A DNA stretch of 64,000 nt from CAVYXZ01 sp963772595 (GCA_963772595.1 CAVYXZ010000007.1:1550001-1614000), one strand, 5' to 3'; shown: positions 8,808-18,394, numbered from the stretch's first letter. Notes: a model not told the origin generated them from the letters alone. Program-made: numbers and translations.

Positions 8808-10343
8808 TCAGGACAGCACGTCCACGTGTGCCAGAATCCAGTCGGTGACGGTGGGCAGAAATTCCGGCGTAAATTCCTTCGGCAGACTCGTATATTCGCT
8901 CACGGCACCGGTGTCGGCGGCCTGAAACAGGTGATTGGCCCCCGCAATGGTCACCACGCTGTAATCTGCGTTCCCGGCTGCACTCAGCGCCGCGTCCATC
9001 GGCCCGGCGTTCTGTTCCGCGCTCACCTGTTGATCGAGACTGCCGAACAATGCCAGCACCGGGATGGTCGTCTTGGCCCAGTTCGGCGCGGGATCGTAGT
9101 CCAGGAAGGAAGCGAAGGATTCGGTCCTGTAGCTCTGTAGGAAGGCGTCGGTCTGACGTTGCGCATAGGTCTCAGCATCCGGTGCGCCGGTCGCCTGCTG
9201 CTGCGCATCGCTCATGGCATTATACTGTTCAATTATATGCTGGCGGGTCAGTTCGGCGGCAGTGTCCCAGTCGCGCTCCGTGATGGGGCCGAAGATGCTG
9301 TTCAAGTAATCCAACTGCTGCTGAATCTGCGCCTCGCTGGCCCCGGCGCTTTGCATAATCATCTCGTTCTGGCGCAGCAGAATAGACCGGCCATCCACCG
9401 CCGGACCCGCCATCGAGACAATGAAAGCCGCGCCGCTGGCCGGGTCCGCGCCGATAATCGAAGCATCCACGCCACCCTCGCTGTGACCCAGCACGCCGAT
9501 CTGATCCGGGTCGATGTCCGGGCGAGTCTTCAGGTACTGGATGGCCGCCTCGGCATCCTGGACGAAATCGTAGATGCTGGCGCTGTTGTAATCGCCGCCG
9601 GATTGGCCCACACCGCGATCGTCGTAGCGCAGCACGGCGATGCCATTGCGAGTCAGATGGTCGGCGATCAACTTGAAGACCGGGAAACCCGGCACGACGA
9701 TTTCGTCACGATCCTGCGGGCCGCTGCCCGTCATGAGGACGACCGCCGGGTGCTGACCCTCGCTATCCGGCACAGTCAGTGTGCCCGCCAGCGTGATGTC
9801 ACCGTCGTTGAAGGTCAGATCCTCGACCTGGTAGGGCACCTCAGCCGCTTGCAGCGGACTCAGCGCATCCAGTACCGGCAGAAAAACGGAATCGTGCAGG
9901 GCAGCGGATTCGTCCGGCGTCGTTTGCAGCAGCACCAGATGCGACGTGCCGTTCACCTCGGTCAGGCCCAGATCAATCGCTGCCGTGATGTCCCCCTGGC
10001 TGACCTCAAGATGATAGAGCGTCCAGTCAAAGGCGCTGCCGCTGTAGCTGCCGGTGCTTTCCGGGGTGGCGTCAAGGCCAAACTGCGGCAGCAGCCGGGG
10101 CCAGATCGCGTCAATGCTCAGGGGGGCCGACTGGATCAGCAGCGTCGTGAAATCCGTGTCGCTGGCCTGCCGCCGGTAGGTTGTGACGCCGTTGACGCTC
10201 TGCCAGCCTTCGGGCACCGTGCCCTGAAGGCCGGAGGTTTCATCGCTGAACGGAACCAGATTAATCTCCTGTGCGAAGGCGGCCAGGGACATACTGGCAA
10301 GCAGCACCAACGCGCAGAGGCTTCGCAAGCTAAACTTAAGCAT
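8808..10343 (-). CDS. Secreted alpha/beta hydrolase (dienelactone-hydrolase/S9-like)
   Basis: The 511-residue product starts with a signal peptide (MLKFSLRSLCALVLLASMSLAAFAQ). Residues 25-190 are an N-terminal domain of the PsbP/DUF1795 type. The hydrolase domain starts near residue 195 (ITLAGTLTVPD...PAVVLMTGSGPQDRDE). The nucleophile elbow is GVLGHSEGG (Ser), the acid is in VLALFGSLDQQV, and the His is in IAGANHLF, so the triad is complete. A helical lid lies between them (ILLRQNEMIMQSAGASEAQIQQ...). These features fit a secreted esterase or peptidase of the family that includes E. coli YjfP-like and Bacillus EstA-like proteins; the substrate is unknown. It is transcribed alone. Confidence 0.85.
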   Translation of the reverse strand: MLKFSLRSLCALVLLASMSLAAFAQEINLVPFSDETSGLQGTVPEGWQSVNGVTTYRRQASDTDFTTLLIQSAPLSIDAIWPRLLPQFGLDATPESTGSYSGSAFDWTLYHLEVSQGDITAAIDLGLTEVNGTSHLVLLQTTPDESAALHDSVFLPVLDALSPLQAAEVPYQVEDLTFNDGDITLAGTLTVPDSEGQHPAVVLMTGSGPQDRDEIVVPGFPVFKLIADHLTRNGIAVLRYDDRGVGQSGGDYNSASIYDFVQDAEAAIQYLKTRPDIDPDQIGVLGHSEGGVDASIIGADPASGAAFIVSMAGPAVDGRSILLRQNEMIMQSAGASEAQIQQQLDYLNSIFGPITERDWDTAAELTRQHIIEQYNAMSDAQQQATGAPDAETYAQRQTDAFLQSYRTESFASFLDYDPAPNWAKTTIPVLALFGSLDQQVSAEQNAGPMDAALSAAGNADYSVVTIAGANHLFQAADTGAVSEYTSLPKEFTPEFLPTVTDWILAHVDVLS

Positions 10344-10428
10344 AGCTCTCTCCTATATTCAATGCGCGTCTATTTATAAAGGCTACAGGTCAAAATGGCG
10401 ATGGTCGTTGTCTGCGCGGCAGGCACGA

Positions 10429-10896
10429 TCAGGAACCGGTCCGCTTGCGATAGCCTTGAAAGATGCGCTCGACTGAAGCCCAGCCGATATACTGCGGCGC
10501 GGTCCAACCCGGCGCGGGGCTTAGCGCCTCGACCTCACGATAGGCATCCAGACGCACCACATCCCAGGCGTGAATGACACGGCCTTCGCCCACATACAGG
10601 CCCACATGGCCCCAGTTCTGGTAGCGGTCGAAGAGCGTGCCGAAGCAGTCATAGAAGACAAAGGCCCCTACAGGCGGCTCCTGCCCGCAATTTCGCGCGG
10701 CGGCGTATTCCTCGGCGGATTCATGAGCGCTGCTGCCGCCAAAAATCTCGACCTGATTGCTTATTTCATAGGCGTCCTCAACAAAGGCCAGACAGAGTGT
10801 GGCGTAGTCGGGCGAGCCGAGCTGCGCCTCTGCCCACTGAATGGCATTTTGAACGTATAACGCGAACGCATCACTCACCGAATCACCCCCTATCAT
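10429..10896 (-). CDS. NlpC/P60-like cysteine hydrolase
   Basis: A 155-residue protein with the papain-like NlpC/P60 arrangement: the nucleophile Cys in YATLCLAFVEDAY (near residue 35), followed by a Gly-rich linker, then the catalytic His in NWGHVGLYVGEGRVIHAWD. The family cleaves peptidoglycan stem peptides or related amide bonds. No signal peptide or membrane segment is visible, so either export uses another route or the target is cytoplasmic. Its ATG overlaps the stop of the upstream esterase gene by four bases (ATGA), so the two are translationally coupled. The C-terminus ends with YRKRTGS. Confidence 0.7.
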   Translation of the reverse strand: MIGGDSVSDAFALYVQNAIQWAEAQLGSPDYATLCLAFVEDAYEISNQVEIFGGSSAHESAEEYAAARNCGQEPPVGAFVFYDCFGTLFDRYQNWGHVGLYVGEGRVIHAWDVVRLDAYREVEALSPAPGWTAPQYIGWASVERIFQGYRKRTGS

Positions 10897-12149
10897 GCGG
10901 CCAGGGCCAGAAAGCGCTCGACTTCATAAAGCGCGGCCTGGGCCGGTGGCGACACCTGCGGCAGCAGCAGATCAAAGGCGTGCTGCGTCAGTGGATAGGT
11001 GATGAGGACAGCTGGCACACCGCAATCACATAATCTATCGTAGAGCGCGCGCGTCGCATCTGTTGGTGTGATGAAATCCAGATTGGTCTGGATCAACAGC
11101 GTCGGCGGACAATCGGCGTGAACGTGGGCGACCGGTGAGGCCAGATCATAGACCTCGGGGATCTCATGCAGATGGCCGCCCAGCAGCGTATCAATTCGGC
11201 CCGCATCCTGCATGTCGATGTCCTTGTCTGCCGCGCCGGGCAGGCCGACTTCCGGTCTGGGCTGTCCGATGATACGCTCCTGATGCGTGTGCTGATAGAC
11301 CGCTCGCAAATCAGTCGGGCCATAATACGAGACCACCGCCCGTACCGACAGATCGCAGCCCTGGAGGTCCACCGGGGTCAGCCGGGGATGATCGGGGGCA
11401 TAAGCCGCCAGCATCGCCAGATGCGCCCCGGCAGAGGCACCGCCCAGCACGATATGTTCAGGATCGATGCCGTATCGCGCTGCGTTGGCTTTCATCCAGG
11501 CCACCGCCCGTTTCGCATCACCTACCATCCCGAAAATATCGACCTCCGGGCACAGCCGGTAACCGGCATCCATCACCACGTGCCCTTGAGCAGTCAACTG
11601 GCGGAAGAAGGGGCGCGTGCCGAAATCTTTATGCGACAGATACCAGCCGCTGCCATGCAGATAAATGAAGGCCAGGCCCGTCGGCGTCACGTCTTCCGGC
11701 GGCTGCCAGACGTCACAGAGCAGGTCGCGCTCGGTACCGGGGATCGTCCAGTAAGGAATATCGCGCTCCCAGCGTGGGGTGCCGGTGTGTGGCAGGCCCA
11801 GGCCCCACCGTCTCTGAATCAGGCGGGAGGCTTGTTCGGGCGGGATTTTGTGTTGCCAATCGACTCCATAAGCGAGCGCAAAGCTGGGCTGCGGTCGAGT
11901 CACGCGCCAGACGTAGTACGCCGATAGGCCCGCGCCCAGCACGCCCGCGATCACGGCCAGCGGCGCGCCGTACACCCAGCCCAACACTGCGCCCAGCGCA
12001 CCGATGAGGACCAGAAATGGCGACAGCGCATGGTGCAGCAGCTGGGGTATCCAGACGACCATGAAATTGTAAGGCGGCTTGAGTTGCAGAAAAAGCAGTA
12101 CGTTCAGAATCAGGCAGACAAAAGAGAGCAGGTAAGCTAAAACAATCAT
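10893..12149 (-). CDS. Membrane-anchored alpha/beta hydrolase (HSL/BD-FAE-like esterase)
   Basis: 418 residues. The N-terminus (about residues 1-90) is three hydrophobic segments that would anchor the enzyme in the membrane. The hydrolase domain has the oxyanion-hole motif YLHGSGWYL (the HGGG-type motif with Ser replacing one Gly), the nucleophile elbow GGASAGAHLAM, the acid in IQTNLDFITP and the His in PLTQHAFDL. It is probably a carboxylesterase or lipase acting near the membrane. An insertion of about 40 residues rich in acidic residues (PRPEVGLPGAADKDIDMQDAGR) separates nucleophile and acid. It is coupled to the NlpC/P60-like gene. Confidence 0.85.
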   Translation of the reverse strand: MIVLAYLLSFVCLILNVLLFLQLKPPYNFMVVWIPQLLHHALSPFLVLIGALGAVLGWVYGAPLAVIAGVLGAGLSAYYVWRVTRPQPSFALAYGVDWQHKIPPEQASRLIQRRWGLGLPHTGTPRWERDIPYWTIPGTERDLLCDVWQPPEDVTPTGLAFIYLHGSGWYLSHKDFGTRPFFRQLTAQGHVVMDAGYRLCPEVDIFGMVGDAKRAVAWMKANAARYGIDPEHIVLGGASAGAHLAMLAAYAPDHPRLTPVDLQGCDLSVRAVVSYYGPTDLRAVYQHTHQERIIGQPRPEVGLPGAADKDIDMQDAGRIDTLLGGHLHEIPEVYDLASPVAHVHADCPPTLLIQTNLDFITPTDATRALYDRLCDCGVPAVLITYPLTQHAFDLLLPQVSPPAQAALYEVERFLALAA

Positions 12150-12298
12150 AGTGTTCCCCCCTGACGCAAGCCCTGTTGGCCTGCGCCAACAAATCGTATC
12201 AGGTCCAAGCTCAAGCGCGGGTGTGAGGCGTCGAGCCGGTCTACCTAATATACGTTTCAGCCGCCGGGGAGTTGCAGCGTCAGGCTAAATTGTGAAAT

Positions 12299-13444
12299 CT
12301 AGAACAGCGCCAACTGCTGCGCAAGGCGGCGGCCATCGAAGAGGACATAGGGCGCGCTCTGATCCGCCGTGTGGATACCCAGCTTGCGCAGGTCGCCCAG
12401 GTCGCGCAGGTGAGTCTGGCGGCGCGCGCGCAGGATGGACTCGGCCCCTTTTAGCCCAATGCCGGGCACGCGCAGCAGGGCTTCGCGCTCCGCGTGCATC
12501 AGGTCCACCGGGGCGTGCAGCAGATGCAGATCGGCCCAGGCGCGCTTGGGGTCCACGTCCAGGCGCAGGTTGCCTTCGTTGACGAAAGGCAGTTCTTCGA
12601 CATCCCAGCCGTAATCGCGCAGCAGAAAGCTCGATTGATACAGGCGGTGCTGGCGGACCGGCGCGACGGCGCTCAGATTCTCGAAGGGCGTATCGCGGAT
12701 CGGGTGGAAGGCGGAGTAATAGGCGCGCGCCAGGCCCAACTGCCGGTAGAGCCGCTCGCTAAGCGAGAGCAGTTCCAGGTCGGTATCGCCCACCGCGCCG
12801 ACGACGAACTGGGTCACCAGGCTTGCCAGCTTCTGGTGCGGGGCTTCGCGCTTGAGTTCGCTGGCCCATTGCAGCGTCCGCAGCAGTTCGATGCCGAAGT
12901 CCTTCTTGGGCGCAAGCGCTTCCAGCCGCTGCGGAGTCGGCCCTTCCAGGTTGACCGAGACGCGGTCGGCGATCTGCATGGCCCGCCGGATCTGGTCGCG
13001 CTCGGCACCGGGCATAATCTTGAGATGCACGTAGCCGCGATACTGGTACTTTTTGCGGATGATTTCGACCGTGTCGATGACCTTGTCCTGCGCAGTCACG
13101 CCGCCCTTGATGATGCCCGACGACAGGAACAGGCCATCGACCAGTTTGGCGCGCTGCATCTGGTCGAAGACGCCCGCCAACTCATCCGGCTTGAAGGTCT
13201 CGCGGCAAATCTCGGAGCGTCCGGCGCGGAAGGGACAGTAATAGCAGTTCTTCTCGCAGGCCGTCGTGACCATCGTCTTCATCACCGGCTTGGGGCCATG
13301 CGGCGTTTGCACATTGGTCACACAGGGCAGGCTTTTCAGGTCCGGTTGCTCGGTCAGCGGCTGCTCGCCCGCCGGTTCGAAGAGAGTCACATCACCCATT
13401 CGGGTCAGCTTCTGCACCACCCCCGGCTCGGAGCGGAAGTTCAT
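12299..13444 (-). CDS. Radical SAM protein with C-terminal helix-hairpin-helix, putative DNA modification/repair
   Basis: 381 residues. The 4Fe-4S/SAM motif CxxxCxxC is CEKNCYYC near residue 62, followed by a TIM-barrel half with LFLSSGIIKGG and YVHLKIMPGAE. The C-terminal part carries a DNA-binding helix-hairpin-helix (LLRVPGIGLKGAESILRARR) and a partial second one (HLRDLGDLRKLGI). This layout matches the family described as rSAM_link_UDG (TIGR03916), thought to act in DNA repair or modification and usually encoded next to a UDG-linked partner. No such partner lies next to it here; the neighbour one base downstream of its start is an alpha/alpha-toroid protein. A cysteine-free UDG-like gene lies at 47 kb. 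Confidence 0.85.
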   Translation of the reverse strand: MNFRSEPGVVQKLTRMGDVTLFEPAGEQPLTEQPDLKSLPCVTNVQTPHGPKPVMKTMVTTACEKNCYYCPFRAGRSEICRETFKPDELAGVFDQMQRAKLVDGLFLSSGIIKGGVTAQDKVIDTVEIIRKKYQYRGYVHLKIMPGAERDQIRRAMQIADRVSVNLEGPTPQRLEALAPKKDFGIELLRTLQWASELKREAPHQKLASLVTQFVVGAVGDTDLELLSLSERLYRQLGLARAYYSAFHPIRDTPFENLSAVAPVRQHRLYQSSFLLRDYGWDVEELPFVNEGNLRLDVDPKRAWADLHLLHAPVDLMHAEREALLRVPGIGLKGAESILRARRQTHLRDLGDLRKLGIHTADQSAPYVLFDGRRLAQQLALF

Positions 13445-13445
13445 G

Positions 13446-14261
13446 CTAGAGTCTCCCGTAGCGCTGCAAGGCCATCAGCACGCCCATCGTGACGATGGAC
13501 TGCCATTGCAGCAGGTTGTGTTCATCCGTCCAGCCGCCGTCTTCGCGCTGCGTCGATTCAAGATGATCCAGGCAGCGGTCGATCAAGCCATCCGGCAGCG
13601 CCTGCGCGACCGGTAAATCCGGCGTCGGCGCAAACTGGAAGAGCGCATGGTACTGCTTTTCCGGCATCTTCTGCGCGCAGTCCACGATGTTTTCGATCAC
13701 GGCCTGACGGTAGTCATCGGGGAAACCGTCCACGTTCATGAAGTAATCGTAGGCGTGGTAGGCCATGAACAGCCAGTCGTTGGCGCGAATCAATTCCGGG
13801 CTGTGAACCGTCTCGGCCCATTGGCGCGTGCGGTCAGCCAGCGTGGGCGTGACCAGGCCCAGGCGCGTCAGATTGCCGACGATGGAATCCGGCTGAGTCT
13901 GCCCGCCCCAATCGGCCCACCAGGGCGCAATCGGATAGCGCGTCAGGCTGGCCGGGTTGTGCAGCGTGCCATCGGCGTTCTGCACGCTTTCCAGCCAGAC
14001 GACCGTCCCGGTGAGCAAATCGCCCAGCGGCAGGTCGAAATCACGGCTGACAGTGAGCAAATATTCCAGCGCCAGCGGGTGCGAATCCGGCGCTTTGATG
14101 TCATGTTCCAGGCCGTTGCCCCAGCCGCCATCGAGGTTCTTGTAGGGCATCAGACAGCGATGCACCCGTTCCAGCGGCTCGGCATCAAAGAGATAGCTGA
14201 ACAGCGCCCGCTCCCACAGCGTCCCATTGCGAAACACAAAATCACGTGCTTTGGCAATCAT
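13446..14261 (-). CDS. Prenyltransferase/squalene-cyclase repeat-like protein
   Basis: A 271-residue protein reading as an alpha/alpha toroid: repeated helices with tryptophan/glycine turns, NLDGGWGNGLEHD, VQNADGTLHNP and QREDGGWTDEH, the QxxDGGW-type repeats of prenyltransferases and terpene cyclases. The catalytic DxDD of cyclases is not visible, so binding rather than cyclisation may be the role. The open frame extends to 14702, but that part is low-complexity and overlaps the opposite-strand gene. The ATG at 14261 (MIAKARDFVFRNGTLWERA) fits the family, with 14300 (MKCGRT) as an alternative. Its stop codon is one base from the start of the radical SAM gene, so they form an operon. Confidence 0.7.
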   Translation of the reverse strand: MIAKARDFVFRNGTLWERALFSYLFDAEPLERVHRCLMPYKNLDGGWGNGLEHDIKAPDSHPLALEYLLTVSRDFDLPLGDLLTGTVVWLESVQNADGTLHNPASLTRYPIAPWWADWGGQTQPDSIVGNLTRLGLVTPTLADRTRQWAETVHSPELIRANDWLFMAYHAYDYFMNVDGFPDDYRQAVIENIVDCAQKMPEKQYHALFQFAPTPDLPVAQALPDGLIDRCLDHLESTQREDGGWTDEHNLLQWQSIVTMGVLMALQRYGRL

Positions 14262-14414
14262 CACAGACTCCAACCGAATATTTGTTCTCCCACACTTCAT
14301 TATACGAACAAGTGTTCGTGCAGTCAAATACCTGTCATTTTGCGACCTTTTTGGCACAGCAGGTAATTTCCAGCAGCCTTTGCTCTGTGGTATAGTGGTA
14401 AACTGGTAATTGAA

Positions 14415-14978
14415 GTGGACACGGGTCACATGGGGCAACTTTTTAGCTCTGCTGATGGCAGCCAACGCAATCTCCGGGTGGCACTTTTCGTCATTATCCT
14501 GGCGACCCTCCCCTTCTACTGTCTGGGATTCATTTTGTGGGGTGCCGCCCCGGCAGTCCCGGCGGCACTGCGCGAGACCGCCACGCCGACTCTGCCCCCC
14601 AGCACCCACCTGCCGACCAATACGCCCTCGCCCACCAGCGAGGTGCTGCTGCCCTTCATCACGGCTACGTCGATCAGCCCATTGCAGCCCACGCCGCTGC
14701 AATTTTTACCGCCGGGGAGCAGTTTCAACCCGCTGCCGACCGTCTTTATCCCGCCGACGGCGACTCCGGTGATTGTGATCCCGACGGCAACTCCTGCCCC
14801 GACCCTGACGCCGATTCCCAGCGAAACCCCTGAGCCGCTGATGACGGCGACGACGATTCCCTTCTTCCCGACCGATACCCCCGACAACGGGGGCGGCCAG
14901 GAGAATGTCACCAATGATGAATCCTTCCTGCCGCCGCTGGACGATAGTGCGCCCACCCCGACTCAGGAAGAAGCCTGA
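14415..14978 (+). CDS. Membrane-anchored Pro/Thr-rich surface protein
   Basis: About 187 residues. A single transmembrane helix (VALFVIILATLPFYCLGFILW, about residues 23-43) is followed by 140 residues of proline/threonine/serine-rich, disordered sequence (PTLPPSTHLPTNTPSPTSE, IPTATPAPTLTPIPSETPEP) ending in an acidic tail. Such stalks are common on the outer face of Chloroflexota cells and are likely to be O-glycosylated spacers, which is inference. The start is either GTG 14415 or ATG 14430; neither has a strong ribosome site. The gene ends 19 bp before the first M42 peptidase. Confidence 0.65.
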   Translation: MDTGHMGQLFSSADGSQRNLRVALFVIILATLPFYCLGFILWGAAPAVPAALRETATPTLPPSTHLPTNTPSPTSEVLLPFITATSISPLQPTPLQFLPPGSSFNPLPTVFIPPTATPVIVIPTATPAPTLTPIPSETPEPLMTATTIPFFPTDTPDNGGGQENVTNDESFLPPLDDSAPTPTQEEA

Positions 14979-14997
14979 TTGAACGAGGAGACCCTCT

Positions 14998-16081
14998 GTG
15001 TTCGATCTGAAAGCCCATCTGAAGAGCCTTGTCGAATCCCATGCGCCCTCCGGCCACGAAGGGCCGATTCGGGACCTGATCCGCCGAGTCTGGAGCGACT
15101 CTAGTTGACGAGATGGATCAGGATGGCCTCGGCAGCCTGATCGGCATCAAACGCGGCGACTCAGCCGCTGGACCCGCCGCGCAAGATCATGCTGGCGGCC
15201 CACATGGACGAAATCGGCCTGATGGTGCGCGACGTGGTCGATGGCTTTGTTTACATTCATCGCATCAGCGGCGTCGATAACCGCGTGATGCCCGCGCAGC
15301 CGGTGCTGGTGCATGGCAAACGCCCGCTGCCCGGCATCGTCGCCAGTAAGCCGCCGCACCTGCTCAGCGCCGGGATCGCACTAAATACCCGACCTTTGAC
15401 GATCTGGTGGTGGACCTGGGCCTGCCCGCTGAGGAAGTGGCCGAACTGGTCACCATTGGCGACTTGATTACGCTGGACGTGCCCATGATCGAGCTTCAAA
15501 ACGGGCGTCTGGCAGCCAAGACGATGGATGACCGCGCCTGCGTGGCCGCGGTGACGGCCTGCCTGCACTATCTGCACGGGATGCAGCACCGTTGGGATGT
15601 CTACGCGACGGCCACCATGCAGGAAGAGACCGGTCTCAAAGGCGCGACGACAGCGGCTTACCGGATCCAGCCGGACATCGGCATTGCGCTCGACGTCGGC
15701 TTTGCCGCCGCAGTCCGGCGTGGATCAGGACGACGCGCATGGAGATGGGCGGCGGGCCGGGAATTGGCATCGGGCCGAATTTTCATCCCGGCCTGAACGC
15801 AGCGGCTCAAGGCGACGGCGGAAGCTTACGAGATCAAAATCCAGGACGATGTGATCCCCGGCGCGAGCGGGACCGATGCCTGGGCGATCCAGGTGGCGCG
15901 CGAAGGCATCCCGACGGCACTGCTGGAAATCCCGCTGCGCAACATGCACTCGCCGGTCGAGACGCTGGACCTGAAAGACATCGACCGCGCCGGACGTCTG
16001 CTGGCGCAGTTCATCGCCGGGCTGGATGCCGATTTCCTGGCCGCCATTGACTGGGACGATCTGAAAGCCACCGAAGGTTAG
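14998..16081 (+). CDS. M42-family glutamyl aminopeptidase/endoglucanase-like, copy 1 (frame-broken)
   Basis: M42 peptidases are di-metal aminopeptidases that form dodecameric shells and finish peptide breakdown. All ligands are present when frames are followed: KIMLAAHMDEIG (His, Asp), AKTMDDRACV (bridging Asp), ATMQEETGLKGATTA (catalytic and metal Glu), GASGTDAWAIQ and RNMHSPVET (His). The GTG start at 14998 has a GAGGAG site. The frame changes near 15110, 15160, 15380, 15715 and 15805. At the first two, the sequence reads GAC-T-CTAG and GAC-T-CAG, where removing one T restores SDLVDEMDQDG and RGDQPLDPPRK. I regard it as an intact gene disrupted in this sequence. It is followed by two further M42 copies. 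Confidence 0.8.
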
Positions 16082-16119
16082 CCCTGGTGCAAAGCATGTT
16101 CACAGACCTGGAACATTGG

Positions 16120-16244
16120 GGGGCTGTGCCCCGGCACCCCCACCAGGAGAATATCTCCTGAACCTCTCAGGTAGTGTCCGGGTGGAATAAGTAACGGGGT
16201 GCAGGTAATTTGTTCCCTGCCGGGGTATGGGGCAGCGCCCCATA
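16120..16244. repeat. Two GC-rich palindromes between M42 copies 1 and 2
   Basis: GGGGC-TGT-GCCCC (16120-16132) and the longer TATGGGGC-AGC-GCCCCATA (16226-16244, perfect 8-bp stem) sit in the 245-bp gap between the two peptidase genes. They resemble the short intergenic palindromes found in many GC-rich bacteria and could fold in RNA. Nothing else is recognisable in 16082-16326. Confidence 0.5.
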
Positions 16245-16326
16245 AACTCAGGCAAACTATCTCGATTTGCAAGAGGAGCTTGTAAATGACATTGATTAAT
16301 CATCGGAACCGGGCAGGCTGAACATA

Positions 16327-17389
16327 ATGATTCTAGAGGAGCTTTCCAACGCGGTCGGCATCTCCGGTGACGAGGGAGCGGTCCGCAAGTTGATCCTGGA
16401 GGCCATCCAGGACCATGCCGAATCGATCCAGGTTGATGCGCTGGGGAACATCACGGCGCTGAAGCCGGGCACAGCAGGCAGCGAGAACCCGCGTATCATG
16501 CTGGCGGCGCACATGGACGAGGTCGGCTTCATGCTGCGCGGCGTGGACAGCGACGGCTTGATCCGCTTCAGCAACATCGGCGGGATCGACGCGCGCATCC
16601 TGCCCGGCCTGCGCGTCAAAGTGGGTACGGCGCAGCTTCCCGGCGTGATCGTCTGGACGCCGATCCATCACAACCACGAGCAGACGACGGTCAAGATCAG
16701 CGACCTGCGCATTGACATCGGCGCGACCAGCCAGGACGGCGTCACCGCCAAACCAGGCGAAGCGATTGCCTTCGACAGCAGCTACGCCGAGATGAGCGCG
16801 CAGTACCGGCGCGGCAAAGCGCTTGACGACCGGGTCGGCTGTGCGCTGCTGGTCGATATTCTGCAAGGCGGCCCGTACCCGGTGGACATCCTGGCAGCCT
16901 TCACCGTGCAGGAGGAAATCGGCGTGCGCGGGGCGAAGGTGGCGGCGCAGAAAGCTTCAGCCCGATCTGGCGCTGGTGCTGGAGGTCACGCCCGCTAACG
17001 ATCTGCCCGACCCGATGGCGGAGCCGGACGACCACGAGCATCACAGCCCTGGCGCGCGGCTGGGCGCGGGCCCGGCCCTGGCGGTCATGGATCGCAGCAT
17101 GATTGTCGATCCGCGTCTGCTGAACTGGCTGCGCAGTACGGCGGAATCGGCGGGAATCGCCTACCAGTACAAGATGGGCGCTGCGGGTGGCACCGATGCT
17201 GGCGCGATCCACCTGACGAACAGCGGCGTACCGTCGGCGGTAATTTCTGTGCCGGGGCGTTACATTCACAGCCCAACGGCGATTATCCATATGGGCGATT
17301 ATGACGCTGCCCTGCGGCTGGTGCAGGCGGCGCTGAAGAATCTGTCTCCGGCTGCCCTGGCGCGGCCCGAACCTGGAAATGGAGCATAA
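16327..17389 (+). CDS. M42-family aminopeptidase, copy 2 (one frame break)
   Basis: Second of three tandem M42 enzymes. The ATG at 16327 begins MILEELSNAVGISGDEGAV, the family N-terminus. Ligand motifs: MLAAHMDEVGF, KALDDRVGCALL, FTVQEEIGVRGAKVAA, GGTDAGAIHL and RYIHSPTAII. Residues 85-125 hold the PDZ-like lid insertion. A single break near 16960 (CAGAAA-G-CTTCAG) splits the gene. Dropping one base gives VAAQKLQPDLALVLEVTPAND and an uninterrupted protein of about 354 residues. The insertion PMAEPDDHEHHS after VTPANDLPD is His/Asp-rich. The stop is two bases from the TTG start of copy 3. Confidence 0.85.
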
Positions 17390-17391
17390 CG

Positions 17392-18394
17392 TTGAACGAC
17401 TTGATTAAACGCCTGGTCGAAACCTGGGGACCTTCTGGCTATGAGCATCGCATTCGCGCCCTGATTCAGGAGGAAGTGGCCGACCTGGCCGACGAAATTC
17501 GCGTCGATCCGCTGGGCAACCTGATCTGCCGCGTCGGCAGCGGCGGGCCAAAGGTGATGATCGCCGCCCACATGGACGAAATCGGCATGATGGCGACTTA
17601 CATCGAGCCGGAGAGCGGCTATCTGCGCTTCGCCAACATCGGCGGCCTGATTAACAGCACGCTGCTGGGCAACCGCGTGCGCTTCGAAAACGGCACGCTC
17701 GGCGTCATCGGCGTGCCGGACAGCTTCGGCAGTGGTCGCACCAGCGTGCCCAACCTGGAGCAGATTTCTACATCGACGTCAGCACGGGCAACGGCGATGT
17801 CTCCCGGTCGAAGTCGGCAGCCCTGGCCGGGATGTGGCGCGAGTTCGAGGCGCGCGGCACGCGGCTGGTCGCCAAGTCGATGGACGACCGCATCGGCTGC
17901 GTGGTGGCGATTGAGACCATGCGCAAGCTGAAGAAATGACACCCAACGAGGTTTATTTCGTCTTCAGCGTGCAGGAAGAGGTGGGCGTGCGCGGCGCGAC
18001 AACGGCGGCCTACGGCATCAACCCCGATGTGGGCATCGCGCTGGACGTCACCGGCACCGGCGATCAGATCAAAGACATCAAGATGGCCGTGCGCCTGGGC
18101 GAAGGCACAGCGATCAAAATCCATGATCGTGGGCTGGTGGTGCCGCCTGCGGTGGTCAAGTGGATGGTCGCGCGGGCCGAAGCCGACGGTATCCCCTACC
18201 AGCGCGAACTGCTGACCGCGGGATCCACCGACGCTTCCGCCATCCAGTTGGCGCGGGCCGGGGTGCCCAGCGGCTGCATCTCGATTCCCTGCCGCTTCGT
18301 CCACACCACCAGCGAAACGGTGGACAGCCGCGACGTGACCGCCAGCATCGACTTGCTCAGCGGGCTGCTGCGGAATCCGGCGGTGTTAGAATAA
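17392..18394 (+). CDS. M42-family aminopeptidase, copy 3 (frame-broken)
   Basis: Third M42 copy, starting at TTG 17392 (MNDLIKRLVETWGPSGYE) directly after copy 2; translation is probably coupled. Motifs: MIAAHMDEIGMMATYIE, AKSMDDRIGCVVAIE, FSVQEEVGVRGATTAA, AGSTDASAIQLA and RFVHTTSETVDSRD. Near 17764 the frame changes (CAGATTTCTACATC, expected EQ-FYIDVSTGNGD). Near 17938 an in-frame TGA follows MRKLKK, after which the sequence continues as TPNEVYFVFSVQEE in another frame. When read through, the protein is about 334 residues, normal for the family. Copies 1-3 differ enough in sequence to have distinct peptide preferences. Confidence 0.82.

Noticed and set aside
9159..10379. Long antisense ORF (406 codons) opposite the hydrolase
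   Set aside because: Typical mirror ORF of GC-rich coding DNA: no domain, no ribosome site, and the minus-strand gene has signal peptide and full catalytic triad. The same applies to 5079-6218 opposite mazG, 11166-11927, 12494-13492, 28675-29910, 35974-37125, 41377-42702 and 49142-50221.
14383..14412. tRNA-like GGTATAGTGGTAAACTGGTAA
   Set aside because: Resembles a D-arm by chance, but no cloverleaf, T-loop or CCA-stem follows.
14262..14702. N-terminal extension of the alpha/alpha-toroid gene
   Set aside because: The extra 147 codons are low-complexity, overlap the opposite-strand anchored protein and precede the family start at 14261.
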